Assembly: GCF_002149925.1 (NCBI RefSeq)
Contig: NZ_MSLT01000012.1
Location: 248,001-312,000 of the forward strand
Reading direction: 5' to 3'
Length of the DNA: 64,000 nucleotides
DNA from: Thioflexithrix psekupsensis
GTDB taxonomy: Bacteria > Pseudomonadota > Gammaproteobacteria > Beggiatoales > Beggiatoaceae
The translations under genes were made by a program, and so were the position numbers. A model generated the notes under the pieces. That model was given only the letters and a program-made list of their open reading frames with translations, ran no database searches and was not told the DNA's origin. Shown here in pieces: positions 48,902-58,694 of the stretch (its first letter is position 1; each line of letters opens with the position of its first letter).

Positions 48902-49027
48902 TGTCAGAATCAGAATTTACAGAATTTTAGGATTTTCAGAATTAAAGAATAAAAAATCTATTGAAAATAAACGACTTGCAAGAGTCAATTTTGAAAATTC
49001 TTGTGTCTGTAAATTCTGATTCTGACA
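48902..49027 (+). repeat. MITE-like inverted-repeat element, copy 2
   Basis: 126 bp with 15-bp or longer terminal inverted repeats starting TGTCAGAATCAGAATTTACA. Aligns end to end with the reverse complement of 37550-37676. The interior AGAATTAAAGAATAAAAAAT block is shared exactly, while the centre has diverged. It lies 55 bp upstream of the L,D-transpeptidase start. Confidence 0.85.
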
Positions 49028-49081
49028 AAATAAGGATTCTACGAACCCTATCTTTTTGGTATATTTTAGGGAACTTAGCTT

Positions 49082-49762
49082 ATGTTTAATTTTGCATTCT
49101 TTCGTTTACAACGGTTACTGATCGTTATTAGCTGTTTATTTCTGGCGCATTGTGCGGTGTTACCGTGGGGTGCAGAACCCCCGCCGCCTTCCCCCGCGCC
49201 CCAACCTCAAGTGAAACCCCCGCCGCCTCCGCCCAAATATGCCGATACGGAAATTATTGTGGATGTTGAGCGGCAAATGTTATTTTTATTTAAAAATAAA
49301 AAACTGTTGAAACAATACCCCGTTTCTACATCAAAATTTGGTATTGGCAATCGCCAAGACAGTTATCAGACCCCTTTAGGACGACACTATATTGCCCATA
49401 AAATTGGTGCGAATGCCGCGATTAATACCATCTTTAAAGCCCGATCCAATACCCAGTCTGTGGCTGTCATTAATCAACAACAAGAAGAAGATGTGATTAC
49501 CTCCAGAATTATGTGGTTAAAAGGACTGGAAGATGGGGTGAATCGTGGCCCTGGCATTGATTCGTATGACCGATATATTTACATTCACGGCACGGCCGAC
49601 GAAGCCTCAATTGGCAAGCCCGCTTCTTTTGGATGTGTACGGATGCGAAATGACGATGTAATAGCGTTGTTTAGTTTAGTAAAACCAGGTCGTTATGGCA
49701 CGCAAGTCAATATTGTAAAACGCATCGAAGACTTAAAAAAACCACCCCTGATGGGAATTTAA
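49082..49762 (+). CDS. L,D-transpeptidase (YkuD/ErfK family)
   Basis: 226 residues. An N-terminal hydrophobic segment (12-27, RLLIVISCLFLAHCAVL) is a signal peptide; the Cys context LAHC is not a good lipobox. A Pro-rich linker (PPPPSPAPQPQVKPPPP) follows. The YkuD domain spans about 56-215, with the catalytic H-G-T ... S-x-G-C-V-R-M block (HGTADEASIG, SFGCVRMRNDDV). These enzymes make 3-3 cross-links or attach lipoproteins to peptidoglycan; Beggiatoa-like ones are uncharacterised. Confidence 0.88.
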   Translation: MFNFAFFRLQRLLIVISCLFLAHCAVLPWGAEPPPPSPAPQPQVKPPPPPPKYADTEIIVDVERQMLFLFKNKKLLKQYPVSTSKFGIGNRQDSYQTPLGRHYIAHKIGANAAINTIFKARSNTQSVAVINQQQEEDVITSRIMWLKGLEDGVNRGPGIDSYDRYIYIHGTADEASIGKPASFGCVRMRNDDVIALFSLVKPGRYGTQVNIVKRIEDLKKPPLMGI

Positions 49763-49797
49763 ACCTGATGACTCACTTAACTTTAACAGACTGATTT

Positions 49798-50593
49798 TTA
49801 TAAATTATCCGCCCTAGGCAGAGAAAAATAAAAACGTGACCCCATGCCTTCTTGACTTTCCACGCCCACTTCTCCGCCTAGTTTTTGTACAATTCGTTTG
49901 ACGATAGACAAGCCCAAGCCATGTCCTTGTATCTTGCTGCGTTTATCCCGACTCAAGCGAGAAAAAGGCTTGAACAATTGGGCTTGCGATTCTTCGGACA
50001 GGCCTGGGCCATTGTCTTCCACCCAAAACACCACCTCTTGATGTCTCAGTTCGGTCTTAATCGTCACTCGCGGCGGATGTCCACCATATTTCAAGGCATT
50101 ACTGACATAATTCGCCCAAACCTCTTCAACCCACTGTGCGTATCCCAAAGCCAATGGCCACCGTTCTGGCACAATCAATTCTCCACCACTTTGGGCTAAC
50201 ATTAAGGCTAATCGTGTCTGAACTTGAGCAAAAATATGCGCCATATCCAGCGGTTGTAAACAAATATCTTGTTTAGAAATGGTGGCCAGTAATAATAACG
50301 CATTAATAATGTCCGTCATTTTCTCACCCGATTGCGCCATTAAATTAATACATTCAAGTTGTTTATTCGACAGCCCTTCGGGATAAATTTTTAATAATAC
50401 TTCGGTTAATCCAATGATAGCATTTAAAGGTGTTTTTAAATCATGTGCCACCATGCTGGCAAACGCATCTAAATCAGCATTTTTTAATGCCAATTCTTGG
50501 TTTTGCATGCGTAATTGTTCTTGTAATTTAAACAAACTTAAATGCGTATGAATGCGCGCTAAAACTTCCTCTTGTTGAAAAGGTTTAGTGATA
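49798..50593 (-). pseudogene. 3' part of an IS-split receiver-histidine kinase gene
   Basis: From the IS edge the frame reads YITKPFQQEEVLARIHTHLS, continues through a coiled coil to HisKA (MVAHDLKTPLNAIIGL) and HATPase (GLGLSIVKRIVQKLGGEVG), and ends at 49798. The ORF's own first codon (TTG at 50535) lies inside the gene, so it is a fragment. The intact paralog is at 56408-57532. Joining the two fragments at the TA restores about 370 residues in frame. Confidence 0.9.
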
Positions 50594-51724
50594 TACCAAA
50601 ATTATGTGAGATATAAAAACAAATTAAGTTTTAATATCTACCTAGATATTAGGTATAAGATACTGTTTAATTTTATTAAACTTAAACACTTTACCTGACA
50701 AAAAGGTCTCAAACATACTAGTGACTTCTTTAAAGCTTGATAGACGATGAAAATTCTTTCTGACCCAATTCTTACCTTGAAGCCAAATATCCTCGACTGG
50801 ATTTTGCTCTGGGGCATTGGGCGCAAATCTTAATAAACGAACTTTCCATTCTGATTCTGGAAGTCCCCCATTTAATTTCTCTAAATAAGTTCTTAAACCT
50901 TCAGAACGATGATAACTTGCACCATCCCAAATAATCACATGACGGGCTTCTTTATATCTGTAAATGAGCCAGTTAATAAAGTCTATCGTATATTTTGTAT
51001 CAGCTTTCTTTGCCCTATCTAAAATAAATTCTCCCGTATAAATATTCACCGCTCCATACCACGTTTGAGAAGTGCGATAATTACTCATCTTTATTGACGT
51101 TCTTTCTCCTTTTTTCGACCAAACATAACCACAAATATCTCCCCACAACTGATGGCTTTCGTCTTGCATCCAGTACATTACCTCTCCACTTTCTATCTGT
51201 TCACGCTCCTTATCTATTAAATCCTTAATCTCTTTTTTTTTAGCTTCTACTTTTACCTCATCTTTTGCCGAATTCTCTTTGTGTGTCTTCTTATAACTTA
51301 AATTCGCTTCTTCTAATAATTTAGTATAAGAAGTATTTGAAGAATAGAAAACATCATACTCCTCTTTTAAGTATCTCTTTAGTTCCTCTATTGTTATTGT
51401 CTTCTTTTCTTGTATCCAATTAATCACATCTTCTCGTTCACGCGGCTTTAAATACCCTGGTGAGCCTTTATACGCTAACTTTAATCCTTCCACCCCTGAC
51501 GCTAAATAAATGGCTTTCCATTTATCCACAAATTGCACACTGACACAACACGCTAAAGCCGCTTCCGCACGCACAAAACCAAGCAAAGACATTCTTACTG
51601 CCATCGCTCGCTTCACTTCTCTCGCCTCACCTGTTGACATTAACTCTTCTAAATCTTCATATCTCTTGTTCATTATTCTCTCCTATTTAAAAAGTATTAT
51701 TATACGACTCTGAAAAAATTGGTA
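50594..51724 (-). mobile_element. IS630-family insertion sequence, 1131 bp
   Basis: Both ends begin TACCAA inward and pair weakly over about 19 bp. A TA dinucleotide is duplicated (50592-50593 and 51725-51726), the usual IS630/Tc1-mariner target. Removing the IS and one TA restores a continuous REC-kinase reading frame (GAVDY-ITKPF), which proves insertion into a once-intact gene. It carries one transposase gene. Confidence 0.92.
50642..51673 (-). CDS. IS630-family DDE transposase
   Basis: 343 residues, single frame. An N-terminal HTH domain of the IS630 type (MNKRYEDLEELMSTGEAREVKRAMAV, residues 1-110) precedes a DDE catalytic domain: Asp in MYWMQDESHQLW, Asp in VIIWDGASYHRS, and Glu in RFAPNAPEQNPVEDIWLQ. 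Intact, so the element may still be active. Codon use is AT-richer than in the neighbouring kinases. Confidence 0.93.
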   Translation of the reverse strand: MNKRYEDLEELMSTGEAREVKRAMAVRMSLLGFVRAEAALACCVSVQFVDKWKAIYLASGVEGLKLAYKGSPGYLKPREREDVINWIQEKKTITIEELKRYLKEEYDVFYSSNTSYTKLLEEANLSYKKTHKENSAKDEVKVEAKKKEIKDLIDKEREQIESGEVMYWMQDESHQLWGDICGYVWSKKGERTSIKMSNYRTSQTWYGAVNIYTGEFILDRAKKADTKYTIDFINWLIYRYKEARHVIIWDGASYHRSEGLRTYLEKLNGGLPESEWKVRLLRFAPNAPEQNPVEDIWLQGKNWVRKNFHRLSSFKEVTSMFETFLSGKVFKFNKIKQYLIPNI

Positions 51725-52043
51725 TATAATCCACCGCACCTAAAGCAAAACCATGCACCTTATCTACAGTATCTGATAAAGCCGTCATAAAAATAATGGG
51801 CAAATCCACATAACCCATTTCTTTTTTCAATCGCCGACAGACTTCAAATCCATTCATCTCCGGCATCATGACATCTAATAAGACCAAATGAGGTTTAGCA
51901 GATTCTACAATTTGTAACGCGCTCTTACCATTACAAGCCACTAATACCTCAAAATCATGCCGACTTAAAAAATCAAATAACACACTGATATTTTCAGGCA
52001 TATCATCAACAATGAGAATAGTGGATAAATTAGAATGAATCAT
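51687..52043 (-). pseudogene. 5' receiver-domain part of the IS-split gene
   Basis: 118 codons; the last 11 (PIFSESYNNTF) come from the IS end. It contains the receiver: IHSNLSTILIVDDMPENISVLFDFL, acceptor Asp in LVLLDVMMPEMNG and the loop FMTALSDTVDK. The K of the receiver active site (usual TKP) was cut off onto the other fragment. It may still be expressed as a short receiver, but lacks its kinase. Confidence 0.88.
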
Positions 52044-52491
52044 AAGTGATTATCACCTTTTAAAAGTGTAAATAACGATAAGTAAGTAGTTAAATAAAAA
52101 TATTAAGGTATTAAAAGCGTTCAGAATTTTCACATTTCTACCGCCCCCCTACCCCCCTCCTGCTAGGAGGGGGGAAAGAAGAAAAGAAGAGATGAGGTTA
52201 TCTTGTTAAATTTTAACCATAAAAATAACCTCTTTCTCCCCCTCCTAGCAGGAGGGGGCTGGGGGGCGGTAGAAATGTTGATATGCCAGATTATTTTCCT
52301 TTAGGTACTTATAGTAGAAAAAGTGAAAATTCTGAACGGTTTTAGTAGCTGAATATTTTATTTAACGACTTATCGGCTTCTTCCATGTGCATCCCCACAA
52401 AGGTCGTCCTTGTTGCATAAGTGAGGCTTTTTTATGAGCCAATTTATCTTGTTTTATTACATTCCTATTAAAGTTAAGAATTCTTAATATT
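52044..52491. other. 448-bp intergenic stretch with nested palindrome
   Basis: Contains the composite palindrome at 52113-52343 and, upstream of the ATG of the hybrid kinase, AT-rich sequence likely to hold promoters for both divergent units. No coding frame is supported. Confidence 0.5.
52113..52343. repeat. Nested GC-rich composite palindrome
   Basis: Outer arms AAAAGCGTTCAGAATTTTCAC (52113-52133) and GTGAAAATTCTGAACGGTTTT (52323-52343) match with one mismatch. An inner pair ATTTCTACCGCCCCCC (from 52134) and GGGGGGCGGTAGAAAT (to 52276) follows. Each inner arm contains its own hairpin (CCTCCTGCTAGGAGG and CCTCCTAGCAGGAGG), and a third pair GAGGTTAT / ATAACCTC encloses the centre. About 46 bp between the right inner and right outer arm are unpaired. 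Confidence 0.75.
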
Positions 52492-55400
52492 ATGTTTAAC
52501 CTGATTCGTTATTATTCCATAGTCAGCCTATTTTCATTTACGGCCATTACTGCTTTTTTAAGCGTTATCTATTTGCAACTGATGTTATCAGAATTAAAAG
52601 AAATAGCAGAAAAACATAATATCGTATTAGAGCAAGTATTGGTAAAAAAATTATCGACTGAATTTAAACAATTATTACAGACAGAACAAATCGATACGGC
52701 AGCATTACATCGCATTATAGAAGAAGTTAATTTGTTGAGTGGGACTGAAATTCAGCTTTTTAATCCCCAAGGAAAATTAATTTTTTCTACTTTAAAAGAA
52801 AATTTTCAAATGCCATCTCTCGATCCCCAAGTCTTAGAACGGATGAAATTAACCACAAAAAATAATCGTAGCTTCTATAGTCGATATTCGCCTTTTTATT
52901 TCAGCGATGATAAAGATAGATATGGCACATTACAAATTGCCAGTGATGTGACTGAGTTTGTGATGATTATCAATAAACGTCATCAACAAACGGTGATTGT
53001 GGTTGTGTTGATTTTTATTAGTTTATTTTTTGTTTTCTTTTACATTATTCACCGTGCCAGCCAAATTTCTAAAGTTGAATTTAAAAAATTAAGTAAGGAT
53101 AGAATATTGCTTTTGAGACAACAAGAGTATTTAAGTCTATTAAGCGATATTGCCACAGGTTTAATGACACGCTTAGAAACCAATCAACTGTTTGAACAAC
53201 TCATTCAACGCACCGGCCAATTATTAGATACTCATTATAGTTTTATTCACTTATCTCGTCCTGATCAAGATCATTTGCCTTTATTTCAATTTATGCAACA
53301 TCCAGACCCAGAGATGATGGCGAATATTAATCGGCTCATTGATAAAGTTTATCAAATTAAATACCCACAAACCCAAGCATTACAAAGTAATATGCAAAAA
53401 GGTTATCTGGTGGCTGTTCCATTAAAGCAAAAGCTATCGGAAAAGCAGGAATTATCGGTATTTGGAGTATTAGGCGTTTTTATTGAAACCGAAAAAATAA
53501 AAATAGATGTCATTGATGTACAACCTTTACTCAATCGATTGGCACAATTAGCCGCATTAGCCATTGGCAATGCTAATTTATATCAAATTCAAGTTAAATT
53601 AACCCGATCTTTAGAGCAAAGAGTCTATGAACGCACTCAAGAATTGTACCGCGCTAATGAACAATTACGACAATATCAAGAACATTTAGAAGATTTAGTT
53701 GTACAACGCATGGGAGAAACCCAGCGCATTAATGAACAATTAGAACAAAAAATTTTAGAATTACGCCTAATTAGTGAACGTTTGCGTTTAATGGAATTAG
53801 CCATTGTTAATGCCAATGATGTAGTGATTATTACCGAAGCAAAACCGATAGATTTACCAGGGCCGCGAATTGTTTATGTGAATCCTGCTTTTACAAAAAA
53901 TACAGGGTATCGTTTAGAAGAAGTCATCGGAAAAACACCGCGCATTTTACACGGCGCAAAAACCTCTCGATTAGCCCTTAAAACCATTCGTGAAGCCTTA
54001 GTGACATGGCAGCCTGTGCAAGTGCAGGTATTGAATTATCGCAAAGATGGCAGCGAATTTTGGGCTGATTTGCAAATTGTTCCCATTGCCGATGATCGCG
54101 GCGATTATACCCATTGGGTGGCGGTGCAGCGTGACATTACGGAAAATAAACGCGCTGAAGAAGCCTTGCGCAACAGTGAGCAGCAATTTAAAGCTATTTT
54201 TGAGAATGCGGCGGTGGGTATTGGATTATTAGAGCCGACGGGGCATTATTTGCAAGTGAATAATAAATTTGCAGAAATGTTAAAGTACACTCCCAAAGAA
54301 TTGTTGCAGAAAAAAGAACAAGATATGACTTATTTCGAGGATCAAGAAACAACATATTATTGCCTAGAAGATGTTTTTACTAAAAACACCACTCGCTTTT
54401 TAGAAAAACGTTATTTACGTTCGGATCAATCGATTTTTTGGGGACATTTATGGCTTACGCCTTTATATAATGCTAAACATGAATTTTTAGCGTTATTAGC
54501 AATTGTGATTGATATTGATAAACGCAAACAGGCCGAAGCAGAATTAAATAGCAGTTTGCATTTTTCTGAGACGTTAATGCAGACCATTCCTATTCCTATT
54601 TTTTATAAAAATATGCAGGGTTATTATTTAGGATGCAATCATGCGTTTACTTTATTTACAGGCTATTCTCCAGAGGAATTAAAATATCGCACTGTTGATG
54701 AAATCTGGCCTGATAAAGAAGCTAAAATATTTTGTTATGCTGATGAAGTATTAATGACACAATATGGACGACAACAATATGAAGCGGAAATTAATCATGC
54801 TGATGGTTCGAGACGGAATATTATTTTTAATAAAGCGATTTTTTTCTTAGCCAATGGTCATCCGGGCGGAATCGTTGGAACATTTACTGATATTACTGAA
54901 CGAAAACGTAATGAAGCCGCGCTCACCCAAGCCATAGAACAAGCCGAACGCGCCCGTTTACACGCCGAACAAGCTGACAAAGCCAAAGGGGTTTTTCTGG
55001 CTCAAATGAGCCATGAATTAAGAACGCCTTTAAATGGTATTTTAGGCTATGCCCAACTCTTTTTACGAGATCAAAAATTAGCAGAAAAATACCGAGAAGG
55101 TTTAAACATTATTTATCGCAGTGGCGAACATTTATTAACACTCATTAATGATATTTTAGATTTTTCTAAAATAGAAGCAGAAAAATTAAAATTAATTCCT
55201 ACGCATTTTGAATTGCCTAATTTTATTAAAGATATTAGCGGTTTATTTAAAATGCGAGCGCAACAACAAGATATTTCATTTGAAGTTGAAACCCAATATA
55301 TTTTAAATTCAGGCGAAATTGTACCTGATTTGCCTGTGATTGTGCGCGGAGATGAAAAACGTCTGCGGCAAGTTTTATTTAACTTACTGAGCAATGCGAT

Positions 55401-56421
55401 CAAATTCACTCGAAAAGGTAAAGTCATTTTATCAATTATTTATCAAGAACCACATATCACTTTCTCAGTTAAAGACACAGGAATTGGTATTGCTGAAGAA
55501 GAATTAGATCAAATCTTTTTGCCTTTTCAACAAGCCAATCATCGTGAGCAACATATTGAAGGAACGGGCTTAGGTTTGCCAATTAGTCAGCGATTGGTGG
55601 CCATGATGAATGGCGAATTGCAGGTGGAAAGTCAGCCGAATCAAGGCAGTCATTTTTGGTTCACTATTCCTCTGGAGATTATTACCCATCAAGAGGCAGA
55701 ACCTTTGCCACCACCGTGCGAACGGGGGCGCATTATTGGCCATCGACGCGCAACGGAAAATGGTACGCCTAAATTAAGTATTTTATTGGTTGATGATGCT
55801 AAAGATAATTTAAGTGTTCTGCATGATCTTTTATTACCGTTGGAATTTAAAATATATCAAGCCCATGATGGTTTAGAAGCGTTAAAAATCATTGAAAAAA
55901 ATATTCCTGATGTAGTGATTATGGATTTAAAAATGCCCGTTATGGATGGCTTAACAACCGCTGAAGAAATTCGCCAACGGCTGCAATTAACCCAATTACC
56001 CATTATTATTGCTTCAGCCAGTGTATTTGAATTGCAGGAATTAAAAACTAAATCCAGTTATTGCAATGCGTTTATTCACAAGCCAATTGATGTCGATTAT
56101 TTACTGAATTTATTACCGCAATTATGTCCTTTATTATGGGAATATGAAACCAATTTATCTTCCACATCATCAGCAGAAACAAGCGTTATTTCTACAGAAA
56201 CGCAAAAGGCTTTGCCTTTAGAAATTTTGGAAAACCTGTTACAATTAGCCGAAGCGGGCAAAGTAAAAGCGATTATTACCACCGCACAATCTCTACACTC
56301 TAGTGAACCCACGTTCAAAGTACAAATAGAACAAATATTAGAATCCGCACAAGCCTTTGAAATAAAAAAATTGAAACAATTATTACGTCATTGGCAAAAG
56401 GAACAAAATGATGCAAATTGA
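52492..56421 (+). CDS. Large membrane hybrid histidine kinase
   Basis: 1309 residues. Two membrane helices (about 8-30 and 166-190) frame a periplasmic sensor, followed by a GAF domain (about 215-375), coiled coil, three PAS/PAC domains (about 430-560, 560-690, 690-815), HisKA (SHELRTPLNGILGYAQ), HATPase (NLLSNAIKFTRKG, DTGIGIAEEE, GTGLGLPIS) and a receiver near 1100-1215 (DVVIMDLKMPVMDG, HKPID). A helical tail of about 85 residues follows the receiver, similar in kind to that of 5542-8172. Overlaps the next gene by 14 bp. Confidence 0.92.
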   Translation: MFNLIRYYSIVSLFSFTAITAFLSVIYLQLMLSELKEIAEKHNIVLEQVLVKKLSTEFKQLLQTEQIDTAALHRIIEEVNLLSGTEIQLFNPQGKLIFSTLKENFQMPSLDPQVLERMKLTTKNNRSFYSRYSPFYFSDDKDRYGTLQIASDVTEFVMIINKRHQQTVIVVVLIFISLFFVFFYIIHRASQISKVEFKKLSKDRILLLRQQEYLSLLSDIATGLMTRLETNQLFEQLIQRTGQLLDTHYSFIHLSRPDQDHLPLFQFMQHPDPEMMANINRLIDKVYQIKYPQTQALQSNMQKGYLVAVPLKQKLSEKQELSVFGVLGVFIETEKIKIDVIDVQPLLNRLAQLAALAIGNANLYQIQVKLTRSLEQRVYERTQELYRANEQLRQYQEHLEDLVVQRMGETQRINEQLEQKILELRLISERLRLMELAIVNANDVVIITEAKPIDLPGPRIVYVNPAFTKNTGYRLEEVIGKTPRILHGAKTSRLALKTIREALVTWQPVQVQVLNYRKDGSEFWADLQIVPIADDRGDYTHWVAVQRDITENKRAEEALRNSEQQFKAIFENAAVGIGLLEPTGHYLQVNNKFAEMLKYTPKELLQKKEQDMTYFEDQETTYYCLEDVFTKNTTRFLEKRYLRSDQSIFWGHLWLTPLYNAKHEFLALLAIVIDIDKRKQAEAELNSSLHFSETLMQTIPIPIFYKNMQGYYLGCNHAFTLFTGYSPEELKYRTVDEIWPDKEAKIFCYADEVLMTQYGRQQYEAEINHADGSRRNIIFNKAIFFLANGHPGGIVGTFTDITERKRNEAALTQAIEQAERARLHAEQADKAKGVFLAQMSHELRTPLNGILGYAQLFLRDQKLAEKYREGLNIIYRSGEHLLTLINDILDFSKIEAEKLKLIPTHFELPNFIKDISGLFKMRAQQQDISFEVETQYILNSGEIVPDLPVIVRGDEKRLRQVLFNLLSNAIKFTRKGKVILSIIYQEPHITFSVKDTGIGIAEEELDQIFLPFQQANHREQHIEGTGLGLPISQRLVAMMNGELQVESQPNQGSHFWFTIPLEIITHQEAEPLPPPCERGRIIGHRRATENGTPKLSILLVDDAKDNLSVLHDLLLPLEFKIYQAHDGLEALKIIEKNIPDVVIMDLKMPVMDGLTTAEEIRQRLQLTQLPIIIASASVFELQELKTKSSYCNAFIHKPIDVDYLLNLLPQLCPLLWEYETNLSSTSSAETSVISTETQKALPLEILENLLQLAEAGKVKAIITTAQSLHSSEPTFKVQIEQILESAQAFEIKKLKQLLRHWQKEQNDAN

Positions 56422-57532
56422 ATCCACAGGAACTATTTTAATTGTTGATGATGTGGTGGCGAATGTTCGCATTATGTTTGATTTATTAAATCAACATGGT
56501 TTTGAAGTATTAATTGCTGAAGATGGCGAGACCGCATTGCAAATTACCCAAATGAATCAACCCGATCTCATTTTGCTGGACATTATGATGCCGGGGTTAA
56601 GTGGTTTTGAAACTTGTCGTCGCTTAAAAGAAAATGACAAAACCCGTGATATTCCCGTTATTTTTATGACCGCTTTAAGTGAAGCAAAAGATAAAATTCA
56701 TGGCTTTGAATTAGGTGCAGTGGATTATGTCACTAAACCTTTTTACAGTGAGGAAGTATTGGCTCGCGTTAATACACATTTAACGCTAAGAAATTTACAA
56801 AAAAAATTGCAATCACAAAACTTACAATTAAAATTATTAAACGAAGAAAAAGATGAAATTTTAGGTATTGCTGCCCACGATTTAAAAAATCCATTATCGG
56901 CCATCCAAACCTTGGCCAGTATGATTGCTGGTGATATTGATAATATGCCTAAACAACAACAATTGGATTATCTGCGTTTAATCCAAGTGAGTTCAGAGCG
57001 TATGTTTGAATTAATTAAAGCTCTATTAGATGTTAATGCGATTGAATCAGGACAAATTCATATTCAATTAATACCGCTGTGTTTTTCTGCCGTATTAGAA
57101 CAAACATTGCAATCTCAACACCCCAGGGCAAAAGCTAAAAATATTTTGCTTATGCCGCAATCACTGGCCGTGACAAAAGATTGTGTTTTAGCCCATGAAA
57201 GCACATTACGGCAAATATTGGATAATTTGGTTTCTAATGCCATTAAATATTCCAATCGCGGAAAAACAGTCACGGTACGAATTGAAACGACAGAAAAAAA
57301 TCTTCGTTGTGCGGTGCAAGATGAAGGGCCAGGACTCAGTACAGACGATCAGAAAAAATTATTTCACAAATTTGCACGATTAAAACCCCGCCCCACCGCA
57401 GGCGAATCTTCAACAGGATTAGGACTTTATATTGTAAAAAAACTCATTGAAACCATGAATGGTAAAGTCTGGTGTAATAGCGAATTGGGGTCAACTTTTA
57501 TTATTGAAATTCCCTTGTGTGAATCAAATTAA
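56408..57532 (+). CDS. Receiver-histidine kinase, paralog of the IS-split gene
   Basis: 374 residues. Receiver 9-125 (ILIVDDVVANVRIMFDLL, acceptor in LILLDIMMPGLSG, TKPF), coiled coil, HisKA (GIAAHDLKNPLSAIQTL) and HATPase (LDNLVSNAIKYSNRG, DEGPGLSTDD, STGLGLYIVKK). Overlaps the end of the hybrid kinase by 14 bp, so the two are cotranslated and probably phosphotransfer partners. Layout matches the broken gene at 49798-52043 exactly. Confidence 0.92.
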   Translation: MMQIESTGTILIVDDVVANVRIMFDLLNQHGFEVLIAEDGETALQITQMNQPDLILLDIMMPGLSGFETCRRLKENDKTRDIPVIFMTALSEAKDKIHGFELGAVDYVTKPFYSEEVLARVNTHLTLRNLQKKLQSQNLQLKLLNEEKDEILGIAAHDLKNPLSAIQTLASMIAGDIDNMPKQQQLDYLRLIQVSSERMFELIKALLDVNAIESGQIHIQLIPLCFSAVLEQTLQSQHPRAKAKNILLMPQSLAVTKDCVLAHESTLRQILDNLVSNAIKYSNRGKTVTVRIETTEKNLRCAVQDEGPGLSTDDQKKLFHKFARLKPRPTAGESSTGLGLYIVKKLIETMNGKVWCNSELGSTFIIEIPLCESN

Positions 57533-57554
57533 ATAACACGATGCACGGTTAATC

Positions 57555-58013
57555 ATGCTCATTATTAATGAATTATTAAACGAATTTTGTCAGCCTCATT
57601 TACATCTCACTTTAGATTTTGAACATCGCCAAAAAAGTCGTTTACGCACCCAATTAAACGACGGGACTGATGTATTGCTGTCTTTGCCTCGCGGAACTGT
57701 ATTGCGTCAAGGGGATTTGTTGCGGGCGGTTGATGGCACAGTGGTACAAGTTGAAGCGGCGTTGGAAGCGGTCTCTGTGGCGCGTAGTCAAGACATGCAC
57801 CAATTAGCCAGAGCTTGCTACCACCTTGGCAATCGCCACGTTCCGGTGCAGATTGGCGACCATTGGTTACGCTACCAACCCGACCACGTGTTGGCCGAAA
57901 TGTTACACGGCTTGGGACTTGAAGTACATGAGGAACGCGCCCCTTTTGAACCCGAAGCAGGCGCGTATCACGGACGCACTCCCCCCAGTTCCGCTCACGA
58001 TCATGCCCACTGA
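57555..58013 (+). CDS. ureE: Urease accessory nickel chaperone UreE
   Basis: 152 residues. UreE delivers Ni to urease through UreG. An N-terminal beta domain ([27 protein letters not shown]) precedes the metal-binding domain with [26 protein letters not shown], where the conserved central His lies in DHVLAEM. The C-terminal tail SSAHDHAH is a short His motif for Ni storage. Overlaps ureF by 11 bp. Confidence 0.93.
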   Translation: MLIINELLNEFCQPHLHLTLDFEHRQKSRLRTQLNDGTDVLLSLPRGTVLRQGDLLRAVDGTVVQVEAALEAVSVARSQDMHQLARACYHLGNRHVPVQIGDHWLRYQPDHVLAEMLHGLGLEVHEERAPFEPEAGAYHGRTPPSSAHDHAH

Positions 58014-58689
58014 ATCTCATTCAACGGCACGGCTGCATTTATTTCATTTAGTCAGTCCATTATTGCCTATTGGCATGTTTGCTTATTCGCAGGGATTAGA
58101 AGCGGCCATTACGCAAAAATGGGTTAATCATTCCAGCGATGCGCAAGATTGGATTCATGGATTATTAAGTCGCCATTTAACTCAATTAGATATTCCCATT
58201 ATTGCACGTTTGCATTCGGCATTTGGCGATAAAAATAGAGAAAAAGTGGATTATTGGAATCGTTACCTATATGCCAGTCGAGAAACGGCTGAATTAAGAG
58301 CTGAAGATCAGGCCTTAGGTTTGGCTTTAGCACGTTTATTACGCGAATTAGCCGTGCCAGAGGCGGCGCAGTGGTATCAACATCACAAGCCTGTTTGTTA
58401 TGCCACTTTATTCACCTTGGCGGCCGTACATTGGCAATTGTCTTTAGAAGAAACTGCACAGGCTTATTTATGGAGTTGGTTAGAAAATCAGGTGGCGGCT
58501 GCGGTTAAACTCATTCCATTGGGACAAAGCGAAGGACAACGCATTTTATTAGCGGGCTTAAATCACATTCCCCACTGCGTTTCATTAGGCTTACAAATTA
58601 CCGATGACGACATCGGACAAACCAGCCCCGCGTTTAGTATCGCCAGCGCGTGGCATGAAACGCAATATTCCCGTTTATTTCGTTCTTGA
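58003..58689 (+). CDS. ureF: Urease accessory protein UreF
   Basis: 228 residues from ATG 58003, where the family's [26 protein letters not shown] begins. UreF is all-helical and forms the UreFGH activation complex with UreG and UreD/H. Overlaps ureE by 11 bp. Neither ureG nor ureABC/D follows. The next gene is rsmG on the other strand, so the rest of the urease locus must be elsewhere or lost. Confidence 0.93.
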   Translation: MPTESHSTARLHLFHLVSPLLPIGMFAYSQGLEAAITQKWVNHSSDAQDWIHGLLSRHLTQLDIPIIARLHSAFGDKNREKVDYWNRYLYASRETAELRAEDQALGLALARLLRELAVPEAAQWYQHHKPVCYATLFTLAAVHWQLSLEETAQAYLWSWLENQVAAAVKLIPLGQSEGQRILLAGLNHIPHCVSLGLQITDDDIGQTSPAFSIASAWHETQYSRLFRS

Positions 58690-58694
58690 TGGGG

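Larger units (their letters stand above)
48597..49081. other. 485-bp gap with candidate sRNA and MITE
   Basis: Between divergent queG and the L,D-transpeptidase gene. It holds a promoter-terminator pair without an ORF (48660-48797), the MITE copy 2 (48902-49027), and no coding frame I can support. A TATAAT-type box lies at about 48846, with no clear -35 partner. Confidence 0.5.

Noticed and set aside
52492-56421. Pseudogene call for the 1309-residue hybrid kinase because of its length
   Set aside because: The frame is intact, all catalytic motifs are present, and it is coupled to an intact partner gene.
57607-58020. 137-residue minus-strand frame over ureE
   Set aside because: Shadow of ureE/ureF, with no conserved sequence and no ribosome site.
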